DNA from: Acanthosepion esculentum
Lineage: Eukaryota; Mollusca; Cephalopoda; Sepiida; Sepiidae
DNA: 64,000 nt
Reading direction: 5' to 3'
Assembly: GCA_964036315.1 (NCBI GenBank)
Contig: OZ038508.1
Coordinates: 47,723,696 to 47,787,695 of the forward strand
In this document: one piece after another, positions 1 through 10,252 of the stretch
Layout: each line of letters opens with the position of its first letter
How positions within the stretch are numbered: the first letter of the stretch is position 1
Made by a program: the position numbers and the translations under genes
The notes under the pieces: model-generated
The model's input: the letters and a program-made list of their open reading frames with translations, nothing else
Told to the model about the DNA's origin: nothing
Database searches by the model: none

Positions 1-26
1 ATATATATATGGATGTATGTATATAA

Positions 27-428
27 AATGAAAGAACAGTAAGATATATAATCCGGTGTTCTTATTGATATTTTTATTTTTACAAAATAGTGCTCAATGT
101 AAATTTACAGTGCATTAATATTATAACTTAACTGATTTAATTTTTTTCTCTACACAGTAATAACCATGTTTCAAAAACAGGCTACCACCCCTTGTCTGGA
201 TATTTGGATTTCTCTGTATCCTTGGAAACAGTGAATTTTGAATTTTTTCTGTGCCTTTAAAACTCAGTAAATTTTAAAAAATAAGTTACTCCAAAATTCG
301 CTTGAGGATGAAATGGAAATAATGTTTTTTAACTTAATTACAAAATTAAATTTGAAGCTTTTAGCTTCCATTTTTGAAACATGGTTATTACTGTGTAGCG
401 AAAAACATTTTAAATCAGTTAATTTATA

Positions 429-431
<3 letters not shown>
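27..431. mobile_element. Terminal repeat family R8, copy 1, with inverted arms
   Basis: Two diverged inverted arms (about 118-180 and 366-431) share the motif CTACACAGTAATAACCATG and its complement. The left part also matches 22.3-22.5 kb (motifs AATCCGG and AGTGCTC), and the right part is the reverse complement of 63.82-64.0 kb. The copy abuts a (TA)n array, as the other copies do. I infer a terminal repeat of a Penelope-like or retrozyme-like element. No coding sequence is seen. Confidence 0.6.
297..402 (+). ncRNA. Hammerhead-like fold in R8 copy 1
   Basis: Stem I can form between TTCGC (297-301) and GCGAA (398-402). Stem II is AAATGGAA (311-318) with TTCCATTT (366-373). The core half GAAAC lies at 376-380, and a GTA cleavage-type triplet (395-397) precedes the stem I 3' strand. 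The 5' core half, TTGAGGATGA, departs from the CTGANGA consensus, so this copy may be inactive. The pairing is seen in the sequence; ribozyme identity is inference. Confidence 0.4.

Positions 432-436
<5 letters not shown>

Positions 437-513
<77 letters not shown>
437..513. repeat. (TA)n microsatellite
   Basis: Uninterrupted TA dinucleotide array directly next to R8 copy 1. Confidence 0.98.
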
Positions 514-516
<3 letters not shown>

Positions 517-744
517 GATGTAATGGCAGAATTGTCAAAAAGTGTAAGACAGCAAAATTCTCTCTTTGTTAGATTAAGCTCAGAACCGTCGTAACTTATA
601 AATGATTAAATATATCTTACTGGAATTCTCGAAGGTTTTTAAAACCCTATTGGACTCTATTTTGAGAAATAAGAATGTATAATTATTCCCCAAGCATTAA
701 CAGAAGAATCGTGATAAAATCGATCATAAACAGTTCATCATTAC

Positions 745-904
745 TTATGATTTACCGGCCTGAATGTCGGAAGACGAATATTTTCTATGAAAATTTCTCG
801 GGCATTCAGGCCGGTAAATGTTAATTAATACTGTTTATTATAAACAGAGCATTTACTTAAATACTTGTATCTATAAAAAACAATGTTAAACATAAAAATG
901 TCTT

Positions 905-905
<1 letters not shown>
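745..905 (-). mobile_element. R2 tRNA-SINE-like element, fragment
   Basis: On the minus strand this matches the left part of the copies at 7.43-7.55 kb and 36.96-37.09 kb (TGTTTATAATAAAC, GGCCTGAATG, GAGAAATTTTCATAGAAAAT). The tRNA-like part is missing. An 18-bp inverted repeat, ATTTACCGGCCTGAATGTC and its near-complement (750-767 and 802-819), forms a hairpin not seen in the longer copies. Confidence 0.6.
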
Positions 906-907
<2 letters not shown>

Positions 908-942
<35 letters not shown>

Positions 943-946
943 TATT
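908..946. repeat. (TA)n microsatellite
   Basis: TA array with one CA interruption, at the end of the R2 fragment. Confidence 0.95.
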
Positions 947-1470
947 ATTCTAGTATCAGTTTCCAACTTATTCAATATGATCTCCGCCCTCTTTAACCTT
1001 CTAACTTTCTGTTCTATGGTAACAATATGACTCACAGGTTTCATGAACGATTCCATTTTCAAATCTTTTTTCATGCTTTTCACGATTTGGACAATTTTTC
1101 CGTATAAAAGAGACAAAGAATATTTCCTGAATTTTTTATTGAGTGTTTCTAATATTCTAATATTTATATTATTCTTAAATTTCTTCCGTTTGCTGGGGGG
1201 ATAGAGAGTGTAAACATTAGTGAAAATTGGTGTTGATTTCTACATCTTAATTTTTACGTGTTAAAAGACAACCATGAAAAGAAATTTGCAACAGTTAGCA
1301 ACAAGAAGCTTCAAAATGTTTAAAGAAGTGGCCGAAAGCGCTTGAGACAAGTGACACCACGGAGAATTACTCCCACCAAACGGAAAAGACGTAAGAATAC
1401 GAGAAAAAAATCTTTCATCAAAATGTCATATTCAACGAACCATGTTTGAAAGAAAGTTTGCTGCTGAAAT
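947..1470. other. AT-rich stretch, nothing recognised
   Basis: Only short frames opened by AT-rich sequence. The motif GGCCGAAAGCGC near 1331-1342 resembles the GCCGAAAGCGC of PLE termini elsewhere in the window, so the stretch may be an old PLE end. Confidence 0.4.
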
Positions 1471-1476
1471 ATACAT

Positions 1477-1553
1477 TACACACACACGCATGCACACACA
1501 CACACACATACATACGCACACACACACACACACACACACACGCACATACACAC
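1477..1553. repeat. (CA)n microsatellite
   Basis: CA array with occasional CATA and CACG units. Confidence 0.97.
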
Positions 1554-1564
1554 GCATTAAGCTT

Positions 1565-1690
1565 TTTACCTAATTTTTCTTTTTGTCGTAAATGTGTTAC
1601 CTTTTCGGGACAAAAAATATGTACAAAATTTTTAACTAACCGAGGTCTTTCGGGTATTCTTTTAGACATTATCAAGGATTTTTTTAATTT
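1565..1690 (-). mobile_element. R7 PLE-terminus repeat, diverged fragment
   Basis: The order of motifs (a GGGACAAA or TGGACAAA word, CGAGGTCTTTCGGG, then ATTATCAAGGAT) matches 31.15-31.26 kb at low identity. On the minus strand it carries CCTTGATAATG followed by CCCGAAAG, the degenerate hammerhead-like pair of R7. Assigned by motif order only. Confidence 0.45.
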
Positions 1691-2034
1691 ATTTTTAACT
1701 GAATATGTTTTGTTTTTTCTATGTAAATGGAGTTATAAGAATTTTTTTTCATTTTCCCATCAATGACGTAAACAAAACAGTGATCAATATTTTAAAACAG
1801 CGCTAAAAATATATATCAATAATTACTCATCTACCTGCGTTTACAGTACCTTTTTTGTAATTGACTAATGGGTAAATCATGAAACTCTGAGTCGCAAAGT
1901 CAACGTAGGTATATGTGTAAAATTCTATATATATACTCGACATTCCCTTCGAATTCAACGTATGAGGGTGAAGCAGAGCAGTTTCTAGGAAAGCGACAGC
2001 CCGACAACAACACATGAGATTTGATTATAGTGTT
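1691..2034. other. AT-rich stretch, nothing recognised
   Basis: No domain, RNA or repeat recognised. Confidence 0.4.
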
Positions 2035-2315
2035 GAAGGTTTCGTGCAGGACGATCCACACTTTTTTACGTGCCCCAGGGTCCCCAAATGATCCTCCGCA
2101 GGTTTTGAATTCAGAGTTGTCCTTCTCCTAGACCAGTTGCCATCCAAGGCTATAGAACTCAGTCTGTCCTGCTATTTGCCCATAGGAAGGAGAAGAGGAT
2201 TCACACCTTTCCTAACGTAAGTGAATGTAATGGATTCGACTGGAATTCGAACTCGGCTCTCCGATTCCTCAATGCAAGCCGCTAGCCATTACTCCACCGC
2301 GCGGAATTGGGTGTA
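2035..2315 (-). mobile_element. tRNA-derived SINE, family R1, full-length-like
   Basis: On the minus strand the element starts with a tRNA-like head near 2312-2238. It has an A-box-like GTGGAGTAATGGCTAG and a B-box-like GAGTTCGAATTCC, the usual internal RNA polymerase III promoter pair of tRNA-derived SINEs. The body contains words shared with copies at 3.8, 17.3, 18.7, 29.3 and 39.7 kb: a CTCCTTCC-type stretch, a tract for an A/G-rich tail, and CAACTCTGAATTCAAAACCTGCGG. The head has lost tRNA cloverleaf consistency, so it is not a functional tRNA gene. Confidence 0.75.
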
Positions 2316-3587
2316 AGTAAATAACCGTGATTTTATATGAAATAATTATTTTATTTTTAATTAACAGGTATAAAATGCTGTTGTATACAACATTCTCAAT
2401 TTATACGTAGTTCAACGAAATTCTATATTTACTAGTAAAATGATCGGTAGCTTTGTTGTAAGTATGTGTTTTTCACCAAAATCAGCAACCGCTAGTCAAT
2501 TCCTGTGCTCTAGGCTTACTGCCTAACTTCAGTTTTTCTTTAAATATACTCTATATTTCTTCAAGTTTCATATCATATTATTGTGGTAAAATACTACTAC
2601 AAATTAAATTTTGCATACCACATATTCGTATTTTAAAAGGTTAATGTCTTCTTACAAGTTTAATAAATAATACGTTAAAGTTTTAAAAAAAAAAAGTTAT
2701 TTCATTTTTGTACGGAACAATTGTTATAGGGTAAAGAACACGTAGCTTTCTTTTCGAGGATAAACGCGCAGTCGCATAGAAGCATACACTCAATATACAT
2801 GTGTGTGTCTTTGTGGGTGCCAGTGTGTATGTGTGTGTTCGGGATAGAGAAATATGTACTGTTTAGGAATGCTTGTACGGAAATATATCTTATTACGCAA
2901 ATAAAACAGAAAATCGATAGGCATAAAAAGCCAAACTCGTACAATTTTTTCAGTTTATTATCTCTCTGGGAGCTTTTCTTTTCTTGTTTGTTTATTTTTT
3001 TTTCTTAAACATTCTTTTGAAAAAATAAGTGATGGTTAAAGAGCTCTGCACATCTGGAAATTTTGATGTTTACCCATGGACAGTTGTTATCTGAGAATAA
3101 AATGTGAAAATTCGTCAATGACAGTAATTTTACAATGAAACCAGAGAAAGAAGCTGTCACATGTTGTATTTAAATATTGTCGAACATAGAATTTATCTTG
3201 GTTGAGATTTGAGGTGTATACTGCTTTGGGATACATCATTTAGTAAATAACATAATACTGAGAATAATGTAATAGTTATCGATGGAGTCGATTTCAAATT
3301 CCAGTCGATTCCGATTCGTTCATTTCGCGTTAATTTTTGGGGAAAAGGGATGATACGAATCCTACTGTTAATTAACTACGCGATCAATCTGAACTCTCTT
3401 GGATAGCATTCGGTTCCCGAGAAGCAAAACACTGAATTCAAAAATGAGGAGAGGGGATTGCGTGGCGATATCATTATAGAATGCAACAATTCTCCTGAAA
3501 TTCGTAACGCGTTCTACCCAAATTTAAAGACATAGGACTTGATATGTCGAAGTCGCTAGCTATAATGTAGACCATATTTATAGTTAA
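2316..3587. other. AT-rich stretch, nothing recognised
   Basis: Short GT-rich patches occur near 2800-2840. No conserved domain or RNA seen. From 3588 a GTGCTC...AGAGATAGAGC word recurs at 13.35 kb, which marks the edge of a dispersed repeat. Confidence 0.4.
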
Positions 3588-3659
3588 GGTGCTCCATATC
3601 AGAGATAGAGCTTATGTAAATATAAAAGTGGGCAGTGATGTAAACACCCACCAATCGTC

Positions 3660-3745
3660 AGACTACACACACACACATACACACACACACACATACATAC
3701 ATACATACATACATACATACAAACGCACATACATACACACACACA

Positions 3746-3800
<55 letters not shown>
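3660..3800. repeat. Compound (CA)n-(CATA)n-(CA)n-(GT)n array
   Basis: A CA block, a run of CATA units (about 3692-3735), a second CA block, then a direct switch at CACGTG into about 20 GT units. The CA-to-GT switch is a perfect palindrome centre. Confidence 0.97.
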
Positions 3801-3803
<3 letters not shown>

Positions 3804-3814
3804 GGATTCAACTC

Positions 3815-3965
3815 TTTCCCAGTTATACGTGAATAGAAGGACAGGCAGGTTCCTATGGCGTAGACGGGGCGTGAACGGCCTCGGAGAATTACAACTCTGA
3901 ATTCAAAATTTGCGGAGGGTCGTTTAGGAACCTTATGGCATACTGTGCACCAGTTCTATGTATTC
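3815..3965 (+). mobile_element. tRNA-derived SINE, family R1, 3' fragment
   Basis: Matches the body of the 2.0-2.3 kb SINE in the opposite orientation, around ACAACTCTGAATTCAAA then TGCGGAGG and GGAACC. The tRNA-like head is absent. Confidence 0.6.
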
Positions 3966-5029
3966 GTTTTTTTTTACCAAAAAGGCTGGTTGGTTCTGCA
4001 CAAGCCTTCAGTAATATAATCGAATGACAAGTGCTGGCTGTCGGTCTATTGCTTCAAAGACCCTCATGCGTCGTAAACGAAGACAATATTAGGTAACTAA
4101 GACATTTTTTATTAGTTATTGGATTAAATCCGACACATTTTTAATACTATTTTGATAATATGACTCTAATGAATGGTCATCTGACATTGTAAAAGTTTAT
4201 TTCATGACTCAGAAGTAAGTAAGGTACCTGACGGCAAATGGGTTCTGGGCGGCGTATACTCTGACACACAGAGTAAACTGATCCATGCTTTTCGTCCAAG
4301 ATGCCAGTGTAAGATTCTTCTGAAGAAGAAAGAAAAAAATCACATGTTTATACTTTTTTTTTATCGGGATTTCACCAACTTTTAATTTAACAAAAAATGT
4401 CCTTATCCCTTACAGGGGAAACTCATTGTCTATGCACATACTTACATGACTTAAGCAACAGTCGACCGACTTACGCCAAACAACCGGGCGATGTTCATCG
4501 CGGTTTCTTTTTTTCAGGTTGTCTAACAATGTCTAATTTCGCTTCCATGATGACGGCTTTTCATAACTTCAAAGCACTGCCATGAGAAGAGTTTATTCTA
4601 TGCTTGGTAGCCATAACGGAAGGCAATAACTTTCCGAAAACACAACACAAACGAAAGAGAGCGAATGCACAACAATCCAATATGGCGTACAACCAGGAAT
4701 TGACCCACCTTATGTACGAGGTAAACGGCTTAAGTCGAAATAAGATCAATGGAGATTGCGTCAAAATCCTAATTGTCGTGAGTCGGGACTCTCGTAACCC
4801 GGATACTTACTTTATACAGTCCATACCTAGATTCCGAGAATGAACATTAAGAAAAACAAATGAAAAAAAATAACTGTAATAATATATATGGTGAAGATTC
4901 TGTGATAAATATCCAGAAATATATGGATATCTTGTATCAAGTTGCACAGTGTTAGCACCTACTGAATAAAATCTCGATAGTGTGAGCTAATATTTACACT
5001 GAAAAATATGGAACACTTACGTGAAGGCA
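3966..5029. other. Mixed-composition stretch, no gene recognised
   Basis: Part of this stretch (4390-4840) is less AT-rich than its surroundings and has two short open frames (4397-4585 and 4604-4843). Neither shows a domain, signal peptide or splice context I can support. Confidence 0.35.
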
Positions 5030-5576
5030 ACTACAAGAATCTGGTATGAATGTCACCCAAGCCTGGTTACAGAGATAGGAACTGTAATAATATTATGGGA
5101 ATTCACAATACACACAGACAGAGCAATCAAAGCTAATCGCACAGACATTGTAATCAAAGACCACAAGAACAGAATATAATTTTTAATTGACATGACAGTC
5201 CCTGCAGTTGCCACATATCTTTGAAGATCTTCAAATACTATCAAACTACAAGGATCTTGAAGTGAAAATCACAAAAATCTGGCATATGAGGACATCAGTA
5301 ATTTCTAGTTGTAGTTGGAGCCCTCGGATTGTTTGAAGAAGGTTCTGATAGAATCATTAAAGGAAAATCGGTTTACCCATGGTTTAAAGAAATACCCAAA
5401 ACTTAACTCACAATGCATCTAACGCCATACGAAGAGCTTTATCTATATAAATCTGCGTGCTCTTAGTATTTTCTTCCTACAAAAATGATCAGTGGAAAAT
5501 ATCCTGGAACCATTTTTGAACTTAGGTCTCTGGTTGGAACCCGGAAAGAAATGTGTATACAAAGGAGACCCAAGCA

Positions 5577-5632
<56 letters not shown>
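5030..5632 (+). pseudogene. REL-type LINE, C-terminus and 3' end, with (AAT)n tail
   Basis: Translated pieces match the C-terminal domain of the longer minus-strand copy at 52.5-53.3 kb: an IWYECHP segment, ILWEFTIHTDRAIKANR, TDIVIKDHKN and FLIDM. In that family the segment holds the restriction-like endonuclease (PD...D type) used for target nicking. Here the catalytic Pro-Asp has become Thr-Asp, and there are stops and frameshifts. After the stop, a 3' UTR containing CCCGGAAAGAAA runs into (AAT)n at 5577-5632, exactly as in the other copy. The AAT array is therefore the element's own 3' tail. Dead copy. Confidence 0.75.
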
Positions 5633-5770
5633 GAAGAAGAAGAAGAAGAAGAAGAAGAACGAGGAGGAGGAGAAGAAGAAGAAAAAGAAGTATAATAATA
5701 ATACGCAGAAGAAAAAGAGGAAGAAGAAGAATGAAGACTGCATGCGTAAAAACGAAGAGGAAATTAAGTA
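5633..5770. repeat. Purine-rich (GAA/GGA)n tract
   Basis: GAA, GAG and AAT triplets following the LINE tail; a simple-sequence expansion of it. All long frames here (polyasparagine, polylysine) are artefacts of the triplet repeat. Confidence 0.95.
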
Positions 5771-5920
5771 AACAATGTATTTCCGAAGGACGTTTTAAGT
5801 GTCCAGTAGGAAAAATATCAGTCAGGGTATTCGATAGTAAAATTTTTATTTACCCACTGGATACGGAGTCGGGAAGTATAGACAGAATAATTTAGCTTAT
5901 TTGCTATATTTTATTTCATG

Positions 5921-5978
5921 TACACACACACACACACGCACACACACACACACGCACACGCACACGCACGCGCGCGCG

Positions 5979-6013
<35 letters not shown>

Positions 6014-6014
6014 T
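5921..6014. repeat. (CA)n-(CG)n-(GA)n compound microsatellite
   Basis: CA array grading into a short CG run and ending in (GA)n. Confidence 0.97.
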
Positions 6015-6084
6015 AAATTAAGTAAAACCAAGAAGTAGAAGTTTTCAATTTCCAGGAAACATACCGAGATGAGGATTCCTAGAA

Positions 6085-6215
6085 AATTTGACAGTCACAA
6101 GACATATCGGGTGTAAGAGTCTAAATTCTACTCATTCTTTTTCCACCTGTGGTGGTCCCTTGAGTTTTAGTAACATTATCGCCTTACTTGGGGTGAACTG
6201 ATTTAAATGAAAATA
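6085..6215 (-). mobile_element. Dispersed repeat R5
   Basis: On the minus strand it has the family signature TTCACCCCAAG then AAGGCGATAA, as at 19.2, 24.3, 33.6, 33.9, 42.6, 49.4 and 63.3 kb. No coding capacity; family type unknown, probably a SINE 3' body. Confidence 0.55.
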
Positions 6216-6490
6216 GGGTCGAGGAAAAGCAGAGAGTAATCTGCCTGACGTTCTTTTGTAAATGGAGGAAAGAATAGTCATTCAAAAGTCAATAACTGTT
6301 AAGCATTAAGAAGTGGAAAGTCATGATCTCGCACGTCCTGAAGGGAAACGCTATATAGAAGAAAGCGAAGTTCCCTTTACTATTACTTGGCTTCGAACAA
6401 TACATGCTGGTGCTGATCGCAGACCCAAAAGACACTGCACATAGAAAGAAGGCCTAGGTGTATATCAATATACGACTTCAGTTATATATA

Positions 6491-7071
6491 CAGGATGGGA
6501 TGGGTAAATTGTAACCATTATATATTTTAATTTCGCGCATGCGCGTTGTTTGTTTTTAATTTTGTCGACTGCACAGTAGAGTAGGGTCAGTTGGGCACCG
6601 TCTGTGACAAAAAGAGCACCATGTCGAAATTTTGAAACGGCATACTATACTGCTTGTCATTCGCGCCAAAAGCTTCAATACGACATTTCAGAGTATTTGG
6701 GTGCCAATCTGAGGCCAGCGCAGATGATCCGGAAAGAGTTGGATGAGTCTAATGGCGACTACCATGGTGGTTTGGTTGATCTCTAGTGGTGGCGGCGTTA
6801 TGCCTTCATTAAATCTTTCCACAGGGCCTCAACACTGTGTCCTACATAAAGGTAGTGCTGCCCTTGAACACGGGTAGGCCAGAAGAGATGCAGGAGATTC
6901 CGAAATCGTCTGGTGGCCATAGTTGAAGCCATTTTACTGAATAAATTTATTCTTTAGTATTTCAAAATATTTATTTTTTTAAAATTTCGGTAAATATATC
7001 TGTTAATATGAGATGTCAGTGTTATTTTCATATTTGCGTAATTTAGACGGTAATTTATCCATCGCACCCTG
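6491..7071 (+). mobile_element. Mariner/Tc1-superfamily element, deleted
   Basis: Imperfect terminal inverted repeats start CAGGATGGGATGGGTAAATT on the left and CAGGGTGCGATGGATAAATT on the right, each flanked by TA, the target duplication typical of Tc1/mariner. Inside, one frame (6604-6786) and a second near 6883-6955 (CRRFRNRLVAIVEA) resemble the first and last parts of a transposase, the latter like the usual mariner C-terminus. The catalytic middle is missing. At 581 bp it is under half the usual length and non-autonomous. Confidence 0.75.
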
Positions 7072-7279
7072 TAGGTGTCAGTGAAATTTTATTTCATGGG
7101 TGAATTCCATTTTTATATGTAAACACTGCCGAGAATTGCGATTTTCTGTACAATTTATACCTTGAAGTTGCCTGGGATTGCTTTGATGGATTCGCTATCC
7201 CCTTTTTATAATCTTATTAGAGAAATATATACCGTAGAGCTCAGAATATTGAGGGCAGTAGACAAAAAGAATTAAATAT

Positions 7280-7335
7280 ACTGTTTAATAAATAAACGGG
7301 GCGTCTACTTAAATCGGCGTATCCATTGAAAATCG
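7280..7335 (+). repeat. Short dispersed repeat shared with 29.7 kb
   Basis: The word TTTAATAAATAAACGG followed by GTCTACT recurs at 29693-29724, just upstream of the PLE at 29.8 kb. Possibly a PLE 5' remnant. Confidence 0.4.
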
Positions 7336-7424
7336 TGTTTAAGTAATCAAATCACTTGGATTAATGAATAAAAATACATAACTTCTTTCAATATATAGAT
7401 ATATATATATATATTAAAACATTT

Positions 7425-7812
7425 TTTTTTATAGATACAAATATTTAATTAAAAGCTGTGTTTATAATAAACAGTATTAACAACATTTACCGGCCTGAAT
7501 GTCCGAGAAATTGTCATAGAAAATATGCGTCGTCCGACACGAATCGAACCTGTATCCTATACGGAATCGTCATATAGCCTGACGTGATTTACCGATTTCA
7601 CCACAGAGAAGAGTTCGTTTAGCAAGGTCGATTTTACTGTTTTTAAACTACAATTTTCCTTGATTTTCTCACGTTCATTCATATCTGCTCGATGCGTATC
7701 CAAATGTAAAAAAATGACGTCACACATTATGAAACAGAGAAAGTCTGACAATTATTTTAAGAAATTTTTATGTTTATACATTCTTTTTTAGATACAAATA
7801 TTTAAGTAAATG
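7425..7812 (-). mobile_element. R2 element with tRNA-like core
   Basis: Same family as 36926-37371. On the minus strand, 7609-7535 is tRNA-like, with a B-box-like GGTTCGATTCG and an A-box-like region. The flanking part holds ATGACGTCACACATTATGAAA, which contains a full TGACGTCA (CRE-type) palindrome. The right end (7727-7812) repeats the word order of the left end, so the element has partial direct terminal repeats. Confidence 0.7.
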
Positions 7813-8178
7813 CTCAAAGGCCCAAAGGCAGAGAGTTCCCCTCTGCCTCAGAGGCAGAGAGTTCGACCGAATAGCTGAGACGTCCAAAAAGGACTGTCGC
7901 TGCTTACGATGTTTAACAACACGCCCACGTGTGTCGAATGTGGCACAAGGCCGGTTTAATGTGGGCTTCCGAGCCCGTAGGCTCGGGCAAAAATTGCCCG
8001 TAGAACCCGTATAAAAGGGGATCGGGGTGGTCAACCTCCCCGAACGAGGCTCTGCCCTTCGGCGGAACCTCGTCCGGGTTCCTCCCCGCCCAAAGGCAGA
8101 GAGTTCCCCTCTGCCTCAGAGGCAGAGAGTTCGACCGGCTAGCTGAGACGTCCAAAAAGGGCTGTCGCTGCTTACACC
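7806..8178 (-). repeat. GC-rich multi-hairpin dispersed repeat
   Basis: A GC-rich island in AT-rich DNA. A segment of about 90 bp, beginning CCCAAAGGCAGAGAG, occurs twice as direct repeats (7809-7905 and 8090-8175). Between them are small perfect hairpins: CCGAGCC with GGCTCGG, and GGGCA with TGCCC around AAAAT. The minus-strand reading matches the tandem copies at 40.04-40.52 kb (TTTTATACG, GGGCAATTTTTGCCC, CCTTGTGCCACAT). No credible protein; the short frames are compositional. Confidence 0.65.
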
Positions 8179-8513
8179 CCGGGTAGGTATTAATGGCACT
8201 ATATATAGTGAGAACCGGTGTAATTCCCTTGTGTTAGAAAGGCCGGTGTAACACATAGAATGATGTGATCCTCATTCATAAAACTGTTGTCACTTGTTTT
8301 CAGTTTATATTTTTTTTAAATGCTAGTACCTTCGAATAATAATTTAACAGTATTTTAATGCATACATTATATTCTATTAGCGATGTGATAGCGCCAATAA
8401 TCGCATTAATATTGCTGATTGTGATATCGCATTAATATCGCATTAATATTGCTGATTGGTTCTATGCGTGATTATTTCTTTGTATATAAAATACAGGCTG
8501 CCTATTTTTTTAT

Positions 8514-8516
<3 letters not shown>
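8179..8516. other. AT-rich stretch with a small tandem duplication
   Basis: CGCATTAATATTGCTGATTG is duplicated near 8402-8458. Nothing else recognised. Confidence 0.4.

Positions 8517-8568
<52 letters not shown>
8517..8568. repeat. (TA)n microsatellite
   Basis: TA array at the left edge of an R6 copy. Confidence 0.98.
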
Positions 8569-8570
<2 letters not shown>

Positions 8571-8800
8571 CATAAATGAATAAAAATAAAATAAATATAA
8601 AGGATAAAAAATAAAAATAAAATTAAATAAAAACAAGGGAAATAATTTGACACGGATACATAAATAAACAAATAAACGACTTCCGGTAAAATATCTGCCA
8701 AAAATGACCCGTATATATAAATATCCGAGGAAAATAACAGCACTCGTGGCCCGATGATTGCATCTAGCATGAAACAGACTGTCGCCTCTAAGTTCACTTA
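8569..8800 (+). mobile_element. R6 terminal repeat with hammerhead motif
   Basis: An A-rich AATAAA/AAAATAAA stretch is followed by GTATATATAAATA, CGAGGAAAA, ACACTCGTGGCC-type words and GTCGCCTCTAAG, then (TA)n. The same order occurs at 13480-13745, and the last part occurs inverted at 26336-26405. Likely a PLE or retrozyme end. Confidence 0.6.
8748..8786 (+). ncRNA. Hammerhead ribozyme-like motif, R6 copy 1
   Basis: GGC (stem I) is followed by the core CCGATGA (one change from CTGATGA), stem II TGC...GCA, GAAAC, a short stem III, the triplet GTC, and GCC closing stem I. All parts are in canonical type I order. The U-to-C core change may inactivate this copy. Confidence 0.55.
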
Positions 8801-8817
8801 TATATATATAATGTTCA

Positions 8818-9674
<857 letters not shown>

Positions 9675-10030
9675 TTATTCGGACTATTGTCCTCATCTTT
9701 GTCGCCATATTTATTACTCGCACTCTTTGGGTCCTGTCACTGGATCTAACCAACGCCTTTATCCACTGTGCCATGTGTCCTTGAGGGCAAATTCAATACC
9801 GGGTTAAGGCAGTGGAGAACTTTCAGAGAGAAATTAACAGGAGATAACTGATAACTGACATATATTAAAAACATGACACGTGGAACTAGAACAGTCTACC
9901 CTAGTGAGCGAAATAAAGGGTTCAGTTCGACATTACAACCACCTGAAGAAGGCCGGAGCGAATAACGGCCGAAACGTTGTAATAAATATGGCGACAGAGA
10001 TGAGGACAATAGTCCGAATAATGTAAGTAC
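9675..10030. mobile_element. Two PLE 3' ends in inverted arrangement
   Basis: 9675-9787 reads on the minus strand as a PLE 3' end (AGGACACATGGC, GGATAAAGGCGTTGG, then ATGAGGACAATAGTCC). From 9788 to 10030 the same 3' region reads on the plus strand and matches 30.78-31.015 kb closely (GGAGATAACTGATAACTGAC, GAACTAGAACAGTC, CTGAAGAAGGCCGG). Both outer edges carry GGACTATTGTCC, so the unit is a large inverted repeat. Inverted partial copies are known in Penelope-like elements. No coding part remains. Confidence 0.75.
9943..9985 (+). ncRNA. Hammerhead-like core at PLE 3' end
   Basis: CTGAAGA, a 5-bp stem GGCCG/CGGCC with loop, then GAAAC, a GTT loop and GTA. This matches CTGANGA-stem II-GAAAC-NUH, but I see no stem I pairing around it, so activity is doubtful. 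Confidence 0.35.
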
Positions 10031-10252
10031 TGTAGAGTATATGTCAGTAATAGGCGCAGTGGAAGTAAATTGAAACTATACTTATTCTTTAATGATGGTT
10101 TTGATTTTGTCTGTTTAACGGCACATCAACTCCTTATGGGTCATTTAATGACAAAAGTTAATTTTCTTAGGTCCTTTGATCTAATAAAAATACGTTATTC
10201 TGCTTTCACAATGAAATACATGGTACATGATACTTAGCTTTTTGTGCATATA

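Noticed and set aside
5485..5895. 136-codon frame with poly-Ile/Arg
   Set aside because: Translation of the AAT and GAA repeats at a LINE tail.
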